NCBI RefSeq assembly: GCF_005860805.1 | Contig: NZ_VCEJ01000004.1 | Location: 1,860,001 to 1,924,000 of the forward strand | From: Dyadobacter luticola | GTDB taxonomy: Bacteria; Bacteroidota; Bacteroidia; Cytophagales; Spirosomataceae | Length of the DNA stretch: 64,000 nucleotides | Reading direction: 5' to 3' | Shown here: piece by piece, positions 1 to 7,946 of the stretch | Numbering within the stretch: position 1 is the stretch's first letter | How the letters are laid out: each line of letters starts with the position of its first letter | Translations under genes and position numbers: made by a program | The notes under the pieces: model-generated | Databases searched by the model: none | Seen by the model: the letters and a program-made list of their open reading frames with translations, nothing else | What the model was told of the DNA's origin: nothing

Positions 1-31
1 AAAACTTGTACTTGAAGAGCCTTGGTTTTGA

Positions 32-79
32 GTGTTGTTTTGTCAGGTAATCAATGCAGCAGCAACCTTAAAACAACAC
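32..79 (+). promoter_or_regulatory. Inverted repeat ahead of the first transfer-operon gene
   Basis: GTGTTGTTTT at 32-41 is perfectly complementary to AAAACAACAC at 70-79, giving a 10 bp stem with a 28 nt loop that ends six bases before the ATG at 85. It could be an operator or an mRNA leader hairpin controlling the tra operon. It also argues against starting the first gene at 22, since that start would place the repeat inside the coding region. The function is inferred from position only. Confidence 0.35.
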
Positions 80-84
80 GAGTT

Positions 85-567
85 ATGGCAACGCATTTAT
101 CCTGGACAGGCTACTTTCTGGCAGTGGGTGCCGCAGTGACGATCTACTATGTGATCATCGGCATCCGATATTACCGGCAAGACATCAGAGCACTGCTCAA
201 TTCAAAATCCCGGTTCTGGGAACGGCCGGAAAAGCCCCCACCGGCAAGCCCACCGCAGGCAAGTCAGCCGGAAGAAACCGCTGAGCCTGTTGAAATAAAA
301 AAGCAACCCTGGCAAAATGAAGCCTTGTTTGCCAAGGTCGAAGAGCTCAGCTCGCAGCTCAGGACTAGCATCAGAGAAGCATACGAAAAAGGCTACGAAA
401 AGCGGGACTTTGTTTTTCTAATCCAGATGTCAATCAAAGATTTTTCTGCCGTCAAAGGCACGCCGTTCCGTGAGGCGATCAATAATGTGATCACTTCGGA
501 ATCTGCAAAATATGGCTTCATCAACCTCAGTGCTGTAGAGCTAGAGGAGTTATGGAAGGAGGTTTAA
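85..567 (+). CDS. Conserved hypothetical single-pass membrane protein upstream of TraE
   Basis: A 160-residue protein. I place the start at 85 because the sequence then begins MATHLSWTGYF and runs straight into one membrane segment (about residues 8-27). The longer version from 22 adds an unrelated 21-residue tail across an inverted repeat. After the membrane segment come a proline-rich stretch with PPPASPPQ (residues about 50-65) and a charged, probably helical C-terminal domain. The layout suggests an inner-membrane anchor with a cytoplasmic domain. Its place just ahead of traE in the same direction suggests a role in conjugation, but I do not recognise the family and no catalytic motif is visible. 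Confidence 0.6.
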   Translation: MATHLSWTGYFLAVGAAVTIYYVIIGIRYYRQDIRALLNSKSRFWERPEKPPPASPPQASQPEETAEPVEIKKQPWQNEALFAKVEELSSQLRTSIREAYEKGYEKRDFVFLIQMSIKDFSAVKGTPFREAINNVITSESAKYGFINLSAVELEELWKEV

Positions 568-579
568 TGATGAGCCCGC

Positions 580-623
580 TCTCCTGCGCTCCCGGGCCTT
601 CGGGCTTGGGATCCGCAAGGAGA
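580..623 (+). promoter_or_regulatory. Stable UUCG-tetraloop hairpin between the first gene and traE
   Basis: Reading inward, the arms pair as TCTCC/GGAGA, TGCG/CGCA (with a few unpaired bases), TCCC/GGGA and GGGCC/GGCTT (with G-U pairs), closed by a TTCG loop at 599-602. No T-run follows, so it is unlikely to be an intrinsic terminator. Its place 42 bases before the pilin-like traE gene fits an mRNA processing or stabilising element that would raise TraE levels relative to its neighbours. That role is inferred. Confidence 0.5.
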
Positions 624-665
624 CAAACCGAGTAAACAAGTTCAAAACAATAACCAACGAGGCGT

Positions 666-992
666 ATGAAATGTGGGAAAACCGCCCTTTCAAGCAGGGC
701 AAAACAAGTATGGGCAGCAGCGCTGCTCTCAGTAATAGCAACCATCGCCAAAGCGCAGGACGGCGCGGCGGGCATCTCCGAAGCCGACAGCCAGGTGCGC
801 AGCTACTTTGAGCCAGGCACGCAGCTGATGTATGCCATCGGCGCAGTGCTCGGGCTTGTAGGCGCAGTGAAGGTTTTCCAGAAATGGAATGCCGGAGACA
901 ATGATACTGGAAAGGTCGCAGCGGCGTGGTTTGGCAGTTGTATTTTCCTGGTGGTGGTCGCTACCGTGCTGCAATCTTTCTTCGGCCTATAA
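666..992 (+). CDS. traE: Conjugative transposon protein TraE (DUF4134, VirB2-like)
   Basis: A 108-residue protein of the DUF4134 family, the small hydrophobic TraE of Bacteroidetes conjugative elements. A signal-like segment (residues about 14-31, ending AKAQ) is followed by a short linker and two membrane helices (about 53-70 and 86-105), the layout of VirB2-type pilins. By family it would be a structural subunit of the conjugation pilus or channel. It is followed by traF after 11 bases and preceded by a strong hairpin at 580-623. The family call rests on the motif YAIGAVLGLVGAVKVFQKWN, which is typical of this family, and on gene order. Confidence 0.9.
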   Translation: MKCGKTALSSRAKQVWAAALLSVIATIAKAQDGAAGISEADSQVRSYFEPGTQLMYAIGAVLGLVGAVKVFQKWNAGDNDTGKVAAAWFGSCIFLVVVATVLQSFFGL

Positions 993-1003
993 GGGTAAGC
1001 GTT

Positions 1004-1345
1004 ATGGCAAGCACGAGCATTTACCAAATCAACAAGGGCATTAACACTTCCATTGAATTCAAGGGGCTCAAAGCGCAGTACATCTGGTATATGGGTGGTG
1101 CGGCGATTGTTTTGTTTGCGATTTACACGCTGCTTTACGTATGCGGCATCCGCTCTTACATCTGTGTGGGCATTGTGATTTGCCTGGGTATCCCAATGAT
1201 CATGGGCATTTATCACCTTAGTTCGGCTTATGGCGAGCACGGCGTTACCAAAATGCTCGCACGGCGAAGCGTGCCCAAATATGTGAAGTCCAATTCAAGG
1301 CGCATTTTTAAAACCCGTACCAGCAATGGAAAAGTTACTGGATGA
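1004..1345 (+). CDS. traF: Conjugative transposon protein TraF (DUF4133, VirB3-like)
   Basis: A 113-residue protein with two central membrane helices (about residues 28-46 and 50-67) and a basic C-terminal tail. The N-terminus MASTSIYQINKGIN is characteristic of the Bacteroidetes TraF/DUF4133 family. VirB3-type proteins sit in the inner membrane and work with the VirB4 ATPase. The start at 1004 is chosen over an in-frame start at 926, which would run 67 bases into traE. The 3' end overlaps the traG start by 20 bases, suggesting translational coupling to the ATPase it is expected to partner. Confidence 0.9.
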   Translation: MASTSIYQINKGINTSIEFKGLKAQYIWYMGGAAIVLFAIYTLLYVCGIRSYICVGIVICLGIPMIMGIYHLSSAYGEHGVTKMLARRSVPKYVKSNSRRIFKTRTSNGKVTG

Positions 1346-3791
1346 TCTGATCCCGATCATGGATGTGGAACACGATTGCATCCTATCCAAGCAAGGAGAC
1401 ATCACGGTGGTATTTCAGGCAGATTTGCCTGAAATATTCACCCTCTCCGATCACGACTATGAGGCTTTTCACCAAACCTGGGTGAAAGCGCTCCGTGTAC
1501 TGCCAGCACATTCCGTCTTCCACAAGCAGGATTGGTTTGTCGACAGCCGCTATGAGCCGGACTTCTCGCGTGAGGATAAAAGCTTTTTGTCGATGCAAAG
1601 CGAGCGCTATTTTAACGAGCGGCCGTTTTTGGATCACAGCTGCTACATCTACATCACCAAAAAGCCAGCAAACCGGAAGGTTTCCAGCTCGCTGGTGTCA
1701 AATCTGGTGAGACCTACACTGATGCCGGAGGAAACGATGGATGAGAAAGTATTGCAGGATCTGCATAGCTGTGTGGGTCAGTTCCGGCACATTATGGAGG
1801 ACAGCGGATTTGTGAAGTTGAGGAGGTTGAAAGATGATGAACTTTGGAGCTACAACGCGAAGGCTGGTATTATCGAGCAGTACTGTTACCTGTCGCCAGG
1901 AGACGAGCCGCTGATCAAGGATATACAGTTTGATGAAAATATCCGGATCGGCAGCCAGCACTGTCAGCTCTATACGCTGGCAGATACCGAGGACTTGCCA
2001 GGTACGTGTGGCTCTCAAATCCACTTCGACCGCTACTCGACGGACAAGACTAAGTTCAGCATTGGCTATTCGTCTTCACTCGGCCAGCTATTAAGCTGCA
2101 ACCATATTTACAACCAATACATTTTCATTGATGACGGGCAGAAGACGCTCCGAAAGATGGAAACAAAAAGGTTGCGGCTTCAATCCTTGGCGGCTTACTC
2201 ACGGAAAAATGCTATTGCGCTTGATGCAACGAATGCGTTTTTGAACGAGGCGATTTCCGCCCAGCGGATGCCGGTCAGGGCGCATTTTAATCTGCTGGTG
2301 TGGACAGAGAAGAAGGAGGAGCTTAATGAATTGAATAACAAAGTTTCCGCTGCACTCGCCCAAATGGAAGCTGTCGCAAAAAAGGAGACAACTGGAGCGC
2401 CGCAGATTTTTTGGGCTGGCATCCCAGGTAACGCGGCAGATTTTCCGATGAATGAGACCTTTGATTGTTTTGCGGAACAGGCTTCATGCTTTCTGAACCT
2501 GGAAACAGGTTACCGTTCTTCGATCAGCCCGGTCGGCTTGCGACTTGGGGATAGGCTCACAGGCAAACCGGTTCATGTGGATATCAGTGACGAGCCGATC
2601 AAAAAAGGGATTTGCACGAACCGAAATAAATTTATTCTCGGTCCATCTGGAAGTGGCAAATCGTTTTTTACCAATCACATGGTCAGGAGCTATTATGAAC
2701 AGGGTTCTCACATTGTGCTAGTCGATGTCGGTCATTCCTATAAAGGCTTGTGTGACCTAGTGAATGGATATTATTTCACTTACCAAGAAACCAACCCGAT
2801 CAAGTTCAATCCGTTTTACATCGGCGAAGGCGACGCGCTTGACACTGAGAAGAAGGAAAGCATCAAAACGCTGATCCTGGCACTTTGGAAAAAGGATAAT
2901 GAGGTGTTTAAACGAAGCGAGTATGTGGCCTTATCCAATGCGCTAACGCTGTATTATGCTCACATCGCAGAATCTGACGAGTTTGCATGCTTTAACACTT
3001 TCTATGAATTCTTGCGGGATGAATTTGTCCCGATACTCGACGAGGATAAGGTGAAAGACAGGGATTTTGATGTGGCTAATCTCCTCTATGTTTTGCGACC
3101 ATATTATCAGGGCGGAGAATTTGACTATCTGCTCAATGCGACGGAGAACATTGACCTTTTAAATGAGCGGTTCATTGTCTTCGAACTGGACAATATTAAA
3201 GATCATCCAATACTTTTTCCTGTGGTAACAATCATTATCATGGAGGTTTTCATCAGCAAAATGAGAAAGCTGAAAGGGATTCGGAAGATGATATTAATTG
3301 AAGAAGCATGGAAGGCAATCGCAAAGGAAGGTATGGCTGATTACATTAAGTATCTGTTCAAAACCGTGCGGAAGTATCTGGGAGAAGCGATTGTGGTGAC
3401 GCAGGAGGTGGAAGATATCATCAGTTCACCGGTCGTAAAGCAGGCTATCATCAACAACAGCGATTGCAAGATCCTGCTTGACCAGAGCAAATACCAGAAC
3501 AAGTTTGATCAGATCCAGGAACTGCTCGGGTTGACCGAGAAAGAGAAAACTCTGATCCTTTCGGTTAATAAAGCCAACGATCCACTCCGGAAGTACAAAG
3601 AAGTCTTCATCAGCCTTGGCGGTACGCTTTCAAGGGTTTACCGGACGGAGGTGAGTTTGGAAGAATATCTGTGCTACACCACCGAAGAAACCGAGAAGAT
3701 CAAGGTAATCGAATACGCCGGCCGGTTTGGAAGTATGCAAAAGGGAATCGCAGCACTTGCGAGCGAAATGAAATCAACGGCAGGAACATGA
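1326..3791 (+). CDS. traG: Conjugation ATPase TraG (VirB4-like)
   Basis: An 821-residue VirB4-type ATPase that powers the type IV secretion machine from the cytoplasmic face of the inner membrane. The N-terminal DUF3875-like region (MEKLLDDLIPIMDVE) is typical of the TraG family of Bacteroidetes conjugative transposons. Walker A is GPSGSGKS at residues 439-446. A Walker B-like MILIEEAW spans 655-662 with adjacent glutamates at 659-660, followed by a VVTQEVEDI sensor-like segment. Length and motif spacing are normal and no break is seen. It overlaps traF upstream and shares an ATGA stop/start with the next gene at 3788. Confidence 0.95.
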   Translation: MEKLLDDLIPIMDVEHDCILSKQGDITVVFQADLPEIFTLSDHDYEAFHQTWVKALRVLPAHSVFHKQDWFVDSRYEPDFSREDKSFLSMQSERYFNERPFLDHSCYIYITKKPANRKVSSSLVSNLVRPTLMPEETMDEKVLQDLHSCVGQFRHIMEDSGFVKLRRLKDDELWSYNAKAGIIEQYCYLSPGDEPLIKDIQFDENIRIGSQHCQLYTLADTEDLPGTCGSQIHFDRYSTDKTKFSIGYSSSLGQLLSCNHIYNQYIFIDDGQKTLRKMETKRLRLQSLAAYSRKNAIALDATNAFLNEAISAQRMPVRAHFNLLVWTEKKEELNELNNKVSAALAQMEAVAKKETTGAPQIFWAGIPGNAADFPMNETFDCFAEQASCFLNLETGYRSSISPVGLRLGDRLTGKPVHVDISDEPIKKGICTNRNKFILGPSGSGKSFFTNHMVRSYYEQGSHIVLVDVGHSYKGLCDLVNGYYFTYQETNPIKFNPFYIGEGDALDTEKKESIKTLILALWKKDNEVFKRSEYVALSNALTLYYAHIAESDEFACFNTFYEFLRDEFVPILDEDKVKDRDFDVANLLYVLRPYYQGGEFDYLLNATENIDLLNERFIVFELDNIKDHPILFPVVTIIIMEVFISKMRKLKGIRKMILIEEAWKAIAKEGMADYIKYLFKTVRKYLGEAIVVTQEVEDIISSPVVKQAIINNSDCKILLDQSKYQNKFDQIQELLGLTEKEKTLILSVNKANDPLRKYKEVFISLGGTLSRVYRTEVSLEEYLCYTTEETEKIKVIEYAGRFGSMQKGIAALASEMKSTAGT

Positions 3792-4465
3792 GAAAGCACA
3801 TCCTATTTTTCACATTGATATTTGCCCTGGTGGCTACGCCCATTCAAGAAGCCCAGGCAGCAAATCCTTGGGCGGCAATCATCAAGGCAGCGATCAAGAA
3901 AGTTGTGAAGGCAGTGGATTTGATGATCCAGCGGCGGCAGAACAAAGTGATCAGGCTTCAAAACGCACAGAAAGCCATTGAAAACACGATGGCAAAATTG
4001 CAGCTTGATGAGATCACCGATTGGGTCAAAAAGCAGCGCGACCTTTATAGAAAGTATTATGATGAGCTCAAAAAGGTCAAAGCAGTTATCGCCTATTATT
4101 TCAAGATCAAGCAGATCGCAGATAAAAACTCCCGGCTCGTAGACGAGTACAAAAGGTTTTGGGGACTGATCTCAGATGATAAGCATTTCACAGCTCAGGA
4201 GCGCAACTACATCTTTCAGGTGTATGTAGGTATCCTCGAAAATTCTGCAAAGAATGTGGACTTGCTCAAAATGGTGGTAGAATCCCTCACGATGCAAATG
4301 ACAGATGCGAAGCGGCTGGAACTGATCGAAAATGCTGCGGATAAAACGGATCAATTGTACACCGATCTGACCCGGTTCAATCAGGAAAATGCAATGCTGA
4401 GCATCAGCCGCGCTAAGAATCAGCATGAAGTGGATGTTGTGAAGAAGCTTTACGGACTCAACTAG
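3788..4465 (+). CDS. TraI-like secreted conjugation protein, first of three tandem paralogues
   Basis: A 225-residue protein with an N-terminal signal peptide (MRKHILFFTLIFALVATPIQ, cleavage probably after AQAA) followed by an almost entirely helical, coiled-coil-prone mature protein. The start at 3788 gives an ATGA overlap with traG and removes a 39-residue extension lying inside traG. Position after TraG and the secreted helical build match TraI of Bacteroidetes conjugative elements, possibly an analogue of VirB5. The C-terminal half shares the pattern VYxxILxNSxKNVDLLxMVV with the two following genes, so all three probably arose by duplication. Confidence 0.75.
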   Translation: MRKHILFFTLIFALVATPIQEAQAANPWAAIIKAAIKKVVKAVDLMIQRRQNKVIRLQNAQKAIENTMAKLQLDEITDWVKKQRDLYRKYYDELKKVKAVIAYYFKIKQIADKNSRLVDEYKRFWGLISDDKHFTAQERNYIFQVYVGILENSAKNVDLLKMVVESLTMQMTDAKRLELIENAADKTDQLYTDLTRFNQENAMLSISRAKNQHEVDVVKKLYGLN

Positions 4466-4472
4466 AAGGATC

Positions 4473-5114
4473 ATGAAAGGGATTTTAATTTTACTGACCA
4501 TGATTTTCATCAACACGACTTTGCAAGCGCAGACATTCAAGGAATGGTTTCGGCAGAAAAAGACCCAGAAGAAGTACCTGATCGAGCAGATCGCCCAGCT
4601 GAAAATCTATTTGGAGCTGACGGAAAAAGGGTACAAAATCGCTAAGCAGGGATTGACCGCCATTGGAGATTTGAAGCGGGGTGAATTCAAACTCCACAAA
4701 AATTACGTTGATTCTCTCAAAATTGTCAATCCGAAAATTGCCAACCTCCCAAAGATCAAATGGATCGGCGCGTACAACGGTGATGTTAGAAACATTTGCT
4801 CGACATGTCTTTCGAAAAATGGCCTGACTGAATATCTCAGCGGCGATGAGCTCGCTTACCTCCGGGCCGTGTTTGACCGGCTAGATTCCGATTGCGATAA
4901 AATAATGCGCACACTCGAAGAAGTGACCATCGATGGAAATCTTGCAATGACCGACGATGAGCGAATAAGAAGGATCGAGGCGCTTTACCAGCAAACACTT
5001 TTCAACCTCACGTTTTCAAAAGCTTTTTGTAACGAGTCGGCGGTACTGGCGGCGGCGAGGATGAAGGAGAAAGGCGATGTGATAACCGGTCGGGCACTGC
5101 GCGGCATAAATTGA
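4473..5114 (+). CDS. TraI-like secreted conjugation protein, second of three
   Basis: A 213-residue protein: signal peptide (MKGILILLTMIFINTTLQAQ), then a helical domain beginning with a charged KKTQKKYLIEQIAQLKIYLE segment. The middle contains GYKIAKQGLTAIGDLKRGEF, matched in the next gene by GYDILFKGYTTIKDISKGNF, and the C-terminal half repeats the MTDDERIRRIEALYQQ pattern. This copy alone carries a central CSTC pair and two further cysteines, which may form disulphides after export. It starts 7 bases after the first paralogue and overlaps the third by 4. Some databases label similar proteins TerB or tellurite resistance; nothing here supports that function. Confidence 0.72.
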   Translation: MKGILILLTMIFINTTLQAQTFKEWFRQKKTQKKYLIEQIAQLKIYLELTEKGYKIAKQGLTAIGDLKRGEFKLHKNYVDSLKIVNPKIANLPKIKWIGAYNGDVRNICSTCLSKNGLTEYLSGDELAYLRAVFDRLDSDCDKIMRTLEEVTIDGNLAMTDDERIRRIEALYQQTLFNLTFSKAFCNESAVLAAARMKEKGDVITGRALRGIN

Positions 5115-5755
5115 AAACAATGAGAAACGTATTGATACTTTTTGTATTTGGCGCGATGCTTATTCCTGCAAAACAAGCGTCGGCGCAAACGCCGGAAGTC
5201 ACTCAGCTGATTTTGAATATCCAGAAGCTAAATCAACTTCGTAAAATATTGAAGGAGCTGAAAGCGGGTTACGATATCCTATTCAAAGGCTACACAACCA
5301 TCAAGGATATTTCGAAAGGAAATTTCAAGCTGCACGAAGCGTTTTTGGACGGTTTACTGGAAGTAAGCCCCGCCGTAAAACGCTACAAACGGATCGCCGA
5401 GATCATTGACTTTCAGCTAAAACTAGTCTCCGAATATAGGACAGCGTTCGGCCAATTTCAATCCGGAAAATACTTCAACAAGGATGAGCTCGATTACATG
5501 GAGCGCGTCTATGCCAGGTTGATCAACCAAAGTTTGAAAAACCTGGATGCACTAACAATGGTAGTTACAGCCAAAAAAATGCGAATGTCTGACGATGAGC
5601 GGTTATCAGCCATTGACAAAATCCACGAAGAAATGCAGGACAAGCTTGTCTTTCTTCGCCACTTCAACTCCACAGCTGCAACCCTCGGCTTGCAACGTGC
5701 CAAAGTTGCTGTTGAAGTCGAAACCAGCGCAGAGTTAAACGGCATCCAGCTCTAA
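5111..5755 (+). CDS. TraI-like secreted conjugation protein, third of three
   Basis: A 214-residue protein with a signal peptide ending near KQASAQ, then a helical mature region. It is closest to the second copy: both keep GxxxxKGxTxIxDxxxGxFxLH in the middle and MSDDERLSAIDKIHEEM near the C-terminus. The start overlaps the preceding stop by 4 bases (ATGA-like coupling), and traJ begins 10 bases after its stop. The three copies lie where most Bacteroidetes elements carry a single traI. I infer that they form or decorate the periplasmic or outer part of the mating channel. Confidence 0.72.
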   Translation: MKTMRNVLILFVFGAMLIPAKQASAQTPEVTQLILNIQKLNQLRKILKELKAGYDILFKGYTTIKDISKGNFKLHEAFLDGLLEVSPAVKRYKRIAEIIDFQLKLVSEYRTAFGQFQSGKYFNKDELDYMERVYARLINQSLKNLDALTMVVTAKKMRMSDDERLSAIDKIHEEMQDKLVFLRHFNSTAATLGLQRAKVAVEVETSAELNGIQL

Positions 5756-5765
5756 TCTCAAAATT

Positions 5766-6887
5766 ATGAACGCATTTACAAGAGCCGCTATAATAGCGGT
5801 GTTAGCTACCGCTTTGCCTCAGATTTCCTTCGCGCAGGGCTTTCCTGAACAAATTAGTGGACTGCATAGTGTGCTTGACAAACTCTACGACGAGATGATG
5901 CCCATGTGTGCGAAGTTGATTAGCGTCGGACGCGGTATCGCTGGCTTTGCCGCAATATGGTATATCGCCTCACGGATCTGGCGGCACCTGGCAAACGCAG
6001 AGCCGATCGATTTTTATCCTCTTTTCAGACCGTTTGTGATCGGATTTGCAATCCTGATTTTCCCTTCTGTTCTGGCAATGATCAATGGTATAATGTCACC
6101 AGTAGTTCGCGCTACATCTGCGATGGTCGAAGGCTCAAACGAGGCGATTACTTTGCTATTGAAGAAAAAGGAAGAGGCGATTATGAAAACCAACGCCTGG
6201 CAAATGTATATCGGTGCAACGGGAAATGGGGACAGGGACAAATGGTATAAGTACACGCACGGGAACGAGGATCCGTCAGGCGAAGGGATCATGGCCAGCG
6301 TAGGTAATGACATCAAATTTTCGATGGCAAAAGCTTCCTACAATTTCAGGAATTCCATCAAGGAGTGGATGAGCGAAATACTCAGGTTGCTATTTGAAGC
6401 TGCCGCACTCTGTATCAATACGCTTCGGACATTTCAGTTGATTGTCCTAGCCATTGTCGGCCCTATTGCTTTTGGTATCTCGGTTTTTGACGGTTTTCAG
6501 CATACGCTTACGGGGTGGATTGCCCGCTACATTAACATCTTTTTTTGGCTGCCGGTCGCGAACATTTTTGGCGCTATCATTGGCAAAATCCAGGAAATGA
6601 TGCTGACACTGGATATTAGCCAGGTGGAAGGTGCTGGCGAAACATTTTTCAGCTCGACGGATATGGCTTACCTGATCTTCCTGATCATCGGGATCGTGGG
6701 ATATTTCGCAGTACCCGCAACAGCTAACTACATAGTTCAGGCCGGAGGTGGGAATCCATTTCTTTATAAAGTTACTACGCTGTTTTCGCAGACAGCCACC
6801 GGCTTTGGAAATAGGGCTTTCCCGGCAGGCGGTGGCTTCGGCTCATTACCGAAAAGTACGGCCATGCCCAAATCTCAAAATCAATAA
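5766..6887 (+). CDS. traJ: Conjugative transposon membrane protein TraJ (VirB6-like)
   Basis: A 373-residue polytopic inner-membrane protein. After a signal-like N-terminus (MNAFTRAAIIAVLATALPQI) it has helices near residues 55-75, 90-110, 220-245, 255-275 and 300-330, separated by a charged loop (about 125-200). The core motif IVGPIAFGISVFDGFQHTL is diagnostic of Bacteroidetes TraJ. By family it forms the inner-membrane channel, the VirB6 counterpart. The C-terminal tail is glycine-rich and cytoplasmic. It sits between the third TraI-like gene and traK in the usual order. Confidence 0.92.
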   Translation: MNAFTRAAIIAVLATALPQISFAQGFPEQISGLHSVLDKLYDEMMPMCAKLISVGRGIAGFAAIWYIASRIWRHLANAEPIDFYPLFRPFVIGFAILIFPSVLAMINGIMSPVVRATSAMVEGSNEAITLLLKKKEEAIMKTNAWQMYIGATGNGDRDKWYKYTHGNEDPSGEGIMASVGNDIKFSMAKASYNFRNSIKEWMSEILRLLFEAAALCINTLRTFQLIVLAIVGPIAFGISVFDGFQHTLTGWIARYINIFFWLPVANIFGAIIGKIQEMMLTLDISQVEGAGETFFSSTDMAYLIFLIIGIVGYFAVPATANYIVQAGGGNPFLYKVTTLFSQTATGFGNRAFPAGGGFGSLPKSTAMPKSQNQ

Positions 6888-6899
6888 CCAAACAATGTT

Positions 6900-7517
6900 A
6901 TGTTTACAAAAGCCAAAAATCTGGAAACTGCATTCCGGCATGTCCGCAGCTTTACATTGCTCGTGATCATCGGCTGTATAGGCTTCTGCTGCTTTGCAAT
7001 CTACAAAAGCTATCAGCTGGTGGATGAGACCCAGGATAAAGTGTACATCCTGGCCAGTGGGAAGGTGCTCGAAGCTTATGCGTCTGAACGAAAAGAGAAT
7101 ATCCCGGTTGAAGCCCGTGATCACGTAGCAAGCTTTCATCGATTCTTCTTTACGCTCGATCCAGATGACAAGGTGATCCAGTTCAACCTTGTGAAAGCAC
7201 TTTATCTGGCAGACGGTTCTGCGAAGGCTCAATATGAAAATCTGAAAGAATCGGGATTTTATTCCAGCATCATTTCGGGAAACATCAGCCAGCAGATTAG
7301 CGTCGATACCGTCCAGGTTGACACAGATGATTATCCCTACCGATTTCACTGTGTCGCATCTCAGCGGATCATCCGCTCAACAAGCATCGTGACCCGCAGG
7401 CTAGTCACTGAGGGATTTCTTCGGACCGTATCCCGCAGCGATAATAATCCTCACGGCTTTCTGATAGAGCGCTGGACAACACTGGAAAACAAGGACGTCA
7501 ACGTACAAAACCGATAA
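6900..7517 (+). CDS. traK: Conjugative transposon protein TraK (VirB8-like)
   Basis: A 205-residue bitopic protein: short cytoplasmic N-terminus, one membrane helix (about residues 18-38), and a periplasmic domain. The opening MFTKAKNLETAFRHVR and the later FFFTLDPDDKVIQFNLVKAL are typical of TraK. By family it is the VirB8-like assembly factor linking the inner-membrane platform to the outer-membrane core. It begins 12 bases after traJ and is followed after 3 bases by the next gene. Length is normal. Confidence 0.92.
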   Translation: MFTKAKNLETAFRHVRSFTLLVIIGCIGFCCFAIYKSYQLVDETQDKVYILASGKVLEAYASERKENIPVEARDHVASFHRFFFTLDPDDKVIQFNLVKALYLADGSAKAQYENLKESGFYSSIISGNISQQISVDTVQVDTDDYPYRFHCVASQRIIRSTSIVTRRLVTEGFLRTVSRSDNNPHGFLIERWTTLENKDVNVQNR

Positions 7518-7520
7518 GCA

Positions 7521-7946
7521 ATGTTTTACGACTTCAACAGGCACAAACAGCAACCCGTCCATTCGGAAGCGGTAAGGATGGACGATTTAGCAAGAAAATA
7601 TCACGAGCATAGAAAAGCCTGTAAGCGCCGATTAGTTGGTTGGAAGATCCAAAAGATGTTCCGCATACCAGCTGCCTTTCGGCTCGCCATCTTTTTCACC
7701 GCATTGGGATTTGGGGCATGTTACTGCCTTATCCTAGTTCTGCCAACTTCTTTAACGCATCGAGATGAACATTCACTCGTAGAATTGACTGACACGAACC
7801 AAACAATTCGCGCTGCGACGGAAAGTCCAAAGCAACAGGCCTTCCAACACTACCTGGATAGTTTGGAAAGAGCCTTCGTCGCCGATAGCATTTTACATTC
7901 AAAACAAACAATCGAAGACAATGCAGAAAACAACATACACCCGTAA
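7521..7946 (+). CDS. Small membrane protein in the TraL position
   Basis: A 141-residue protein with a basic cytoplasmic N-terminal region (about 50 residues, RKACKRRLVGWKIQKMF), one membrane helix (about 53-75) and a short periplasmic tail. It occupies the slot between TraK and TraM where TraL is found in Bacteroidetes transfer operons. Its last 26 bases overlap traM. I cannot confirm TraL from sequence motifs. A structural or stabilising role for the neighbouring TraK/TraM complex is inferred from position and topology. Confidence 0.65.
   Translation: MFYDFNRHKQQPVHSEAVRMDDLARKYHEHRKACKRRLVGWKIQKMFRIPAAFRLAIFFTALGFGACYCLILVLPTSLTHRDEHSLVELTDTNQTIRAATESPKQQAFQHYLDSLERAFVADSILHSKQTIEDNAENNIHP

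Noticed and set aside
4473..5755. Tellurite resistance (TerB) function for the tandem secreted proteins
   Set aside because: They are exported helical proteins inside a tra operon; no TerB-like acidic motifs or other ter genes are present.
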